A stretch of DNA of 64,000 nt, taken from contig NZ_JAIWOU010000001.1 of NCBI RefSeq assembly GCF_021295395.1, positions 375,001 through 439,000 of the forward strand, given 5' to 3'. This document shows positions 62,361-64,000 of the stretch, piece after piece. Position numbers and translations under genes: made by a program. Source of the DNA: Komagataeibacter sp. FNDCR2. GTDB lineage: Bacteria > Pseudomonadota > Alphaproteobacteria > Acetobacterales > Acetobacteraceae. Every line of letters begins with the position of its first letter. Position 1 is the stretch's first letter. The notes below the pieces were generated by a model. That model worked only from the letters and a program-made list of their open reading frames with translations. It was not told the DNA's origin and did not search any database.

Positions 62361-63479
62361 ATGACTGACAAAGCGGGCCCCCACTCCGTCCGTCTGGCCC
62401 TGAAGCCCGGTGTGGTGACCGGGGCGGATTATCGTCGTCTGGTTGAAACCTGCCGCGACGAGGGGTACGCGCTGCCCGCCGTCAATGTCGTTGGCACCAA
62501 CAGCATCAATGCCGTGCTGGAAGCCGCCGCGCGCAACCGGTCGGATGTCATTATCCAGCTATCCAACGGCGGGGCGCGGTTTTACGCGGGGGAGGGCCTG
62601 AAGGACGCCGATCAGGCCCGGCTGCTGGGCGCGGTGGCCGCCGCGCGTCATGTCCATACCGTGGCGGCGGCTTACGGCGTATGCGTGATCCTTCATACCG
62701 ATCATGCCGACCGCAAGCTGCTGCCGTGGGTTTCCGCACTGGTGGACGCCAGTGCGCAGGCGGTGCAGGAAACGGGTCGGCCCCTGTTCTCATCGCACAT
62801 GATCGACCTTTCAGCCGAACCGCTGGATGAAAATATTGCCGAATGCGCCCGCTTCCTGCGCCGCATGGCCCCGCTTGGCATCGGTCTTGAAATCGAGCTG
62901 GGCGTAACGGGCGGCGAGGAAGACGGCGTGGGCCATGACGTGGATGATGGCGCGGAGAACGCCCATCTTTATACCCAGCCCGAGGATGTGCTCAAGGCCT
63001 ATCAGGCGCTCTCACCGCTGGGTTTTGTCACCATCGCCGCCTCCTTTGGCAACGTGCATGGCGTTTACGCGCCGGGCAATGTCAAGCTGCGCCCCGAAAT
63101 CCTGCGCAATTCGCAGGCCGCGGTGGCCCAGGCCGTCGGGCGCGGCGACAGGCCGCTCGCACTGGTGTTTCACGGTGGGTCAGGCTCCGAACCGGGCAAG
63201 ATTACCGAGGCCGTGTCCTACGGTGTGTTCAAGATGAATATTGATACGGACATCCAGTTCGCCTTCGCCGGCAGTATCGGCCACTATGTCATGGAACATG
63301 CCGAGGCCTTCAGCCACCAGATCGCCCCTTCCACCGGCAAACCGACCAAGAAGCTGTATGACCCGCGCAAGTGGCTGCGGGTGGGCGAGACCGGCATTGT
63401 GGCCCGGCTGGAGCAGGCTTTTTCCGACCTGGGGGCGACGGGGCGCAGCGTGGCGCAGGCAGACATGGGCGTGGAGTAA
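62361..63479 (+). CDS. fba: Class II fructose-bisphosphate aldolase
   Basis: A 372-residue zinc aldolase of the class IIA type. NVVGTNSINAVLEAAARNRSDVIIQLSNGGARFYAG, the zinc and catalytic residues in VILHTDHADRKLLPWVSALVD (D114, H115), the loop HMIDLSAEPLDENI, the E-rich LEIELGVTGGEEDGVGHD, and LVFHGGSGSEPGKITEAVSYGVFKMNIDTD are family hallmarks. It condenses DHAP and glyceraldehyde 3-phosphate. The gene follows glpX by about 50 bases with AGGGAA before the ATG, and leads into glpR with no gap worth a terminator. Confidence 0.95.
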   Translation: MTDKAGPHSVRLALKPGVVTGADYRRLVETCRDEGYALPAVNVVGTNSINAVLEAAARNRSDVIIQLSNGGARFYAGEGLKDADQARLLGAVAAARHVHTVAAAYGVCVILHTDHADRKLLPWVSALVDASAQAVQETGRPLFSSHMIDLSAEPLDENIAECARFLRRMAPLGIGLEIELGVTGGEEDGVGHDVDDGAENAHLYTQPEDVLKAYQALSPLGFVTIAASFGNVHGVYAPGNVKLRPEILRNSQAAVAQAVGRGDRPLALVFHGGSGSEPGKITEAVSYGVFKMNIDTDIQFAFAGSIGHYVMEHAEAFSHQIAPSTGKPTKKLYDPRKWLRVGETGIVARLEQAFSDLGATGRSVAQADMGVE

Positions 63480-63487
63480 CAGGCGTC

Positions 63488-64000
63488 GTGTCAGCGGAAG
63501 AACGCCACAGGGAAATCACCGCTCTGGTGCGCAGCCAGGGCTATATGTCGAACGAGGAACTGGCCCAGAGGCTGAATGTCGCGGTCCAGACCATTCGCCG
63601 CGATGTCAACCAGTTGGCGCGGCGCGGCGTGGTCGCGCGACATCATGGGGGGGCGGGGCTCGTCTCCTCGGTGGAGAATATCGCCTATTCGGAGCGGCAG
63701 GTTCTCAACCGCCGGGCCAAGGAGGCCATTGGCCAGCTCGCGGCCCGGCTGGTGCCGGATAATTCATCGCTGTTCATAAGTATCGGCACCACAACGGAAG
63801 CCTTCGCCAAGGCATTGCGGCGGCACAAGGCGTTGCGGGTCATTACCAACAACCTGCATGTGGCAAGCCCGTTATCCGCGCAGACGGATTTTCAGGTTAT
63901 TGTAACGGGTGGGCTGGTACGTTTCTATGATGGCGGTATTACCGGATCGGCCGCCAGTACGTTTATCGAGCAGTACCGCACGGATTTCGCGGTGATCGGC
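63488..64000 (+). CDS. glpR: DeoR-family repressor GlpR, 3' end outside the window
   Basis: Starts at GTG 63488, nine bases after the fba stop, with GGAG and AGG behind it, and stays open to the right edge (171 codons visible). The DeoR HTH is plain: EERHREITALVRSQGYMSNEELAQRLNVAVQTIRRDVNQLARRGVVARHHGGAG. It is followed by the sensor domain with IGQLAARLVPDNSSLFISIGTTTEAFAKALRRHKALRVITNNLHVA, as in GlpR proteins, and TGGLVRFYDGGITGSAA. It should repress glpF and glpD-glpR through the palindromes at 57786 and 58118 and be relieved by glycerol 3-phosphate. This autoregulatory layout is inferred. Confidence 0.93.
   Translation, partial: MSAEERHREITALVRSQGYMSNEELAQRLNVAVQTIRRDVNQLARRGVVARHHGGAGLVSSVENIAYSERQVLNRRAKEAIGQLAARLVPDNSSLFISIGTTTEAFAKALRRHKALRVITNNLHVASPLSAQTDFQVIVTGGLVRFYDGGITGSAASTFIEQYRTDFAVIG

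Noticed and set aside
1-64000. tRNA, rRNA, CRISPR, prophage or IS elements
   Set aside because: I saw no cloverleaf with a conserved GTTCRA loop, no regularly spaced repeat, no transposase and no integrase; small RNAs cannot be excluded by eye.

Overview
The window is high-GC DNA from an alphaproteobacterium, most likely an acetic acid bacterium of the Komagataeibacter/Gluconacetobacter type. That assignment is an inference from gene content: an OprB-type sugar porin, GlpR-controlled glycerol genes joined to gluconeogenic genes, an NAD malic enzyme, many LysR regulators and efflux systems. No species is provable here. I saw no rRNA, tRNA, CRISPR array, phage or intact insertion sequence. The layout is ordinary chromosomal accessory metabolism, read on both strands, with about 53 protein genes. 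Two genes are cut by the window edges: a CHASE2 protein at the left and glpR at the right.

Region by region. 1-4.5 kb: a CHASE2-like membrane protein, a small secreted protein and an exported M48 metalloprotease, meeting an Hsp70-like ATPase tail to tail; the joint role of these genes is unknown. 4.6-6.6 kb: a three-gene inner-membrane set (DUF3325, PepSY, DUF3649-like) typical of siderophore use. 6.9-10.4 kb: a LacI regulator, an AroE-like dehydrogenase and a sugar-porter transporter, which look like a catabolic cassette. 10.5-13.8 kb: a drug-efflux transporter, a thiopurine methyltransferase and an exported dienelactone-hydrolase-like protein. 13.8-17.8 kb: a four-gene peptide/nickel-type ABC transporter with no binding protein. 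18-20.5 kb: a glycine-rich secreted protein and an outer-membrane barrel. 21-25 kb: a Na+/H+ antiporter, a LysR regulator, a broken trhO and an ArsC-like reductase. 25-30 kb: a YhaN/YhaO (SbcCD-like) pair. 30-35.5 kb: gabD, gabT, a LysR regulator, a flavodoxin and another LysR regulator. 35.5-39.6 kb: a small secreted protein, a cold-shock protein, and piuC with a TonB-dependent siderophore receptor. 39.7-43 kb: an OprB porin and an orphan histidine kinase. 43.2-46.6 kb: an isopenicillin-N-synthase-like oxygenase, an amidohydrolase/deaminase and a LysR regulator. 46.7-48.4 kb: NAD malic enzyme. 48.4-53.8 kb: a tripartite EmrAB/NodT efflux operon with a divergent LysR regulator. 53.8-56.8 kb: dadA and alr (D-/L-alanine) with a divergent Lrp/AsnC regulator. 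56.9-64 kb: glpF facing glpD-glpK-glpX-fba-glpR.

The glycerol locus is the clearest functional unit. GlpF imports glycerol, GlpK phosphorylates it, GlpD oxidises it to DHAP, and aldolase plus class II FBPase turn triose phosphate into fructose 6-phosphate. Two near-palindromes that match the known E. coli GlpR operator stand before glpF and before glpD, and the repressor gene ends the operon. Iron uptake is split: the PepSY set and the receptor/piuC pair lie about 30 kb apart, but both promoters carry inverted repeats with a shared CATTCGCA core. The most unusual individual observations are the trhO deletion, apparently through a 12-base microhomology; the CHASE2/M48/Hsp70 neighbourhood; the oxygenase-deaminase pair; and a paired inverted repeat in the dad promoter region.
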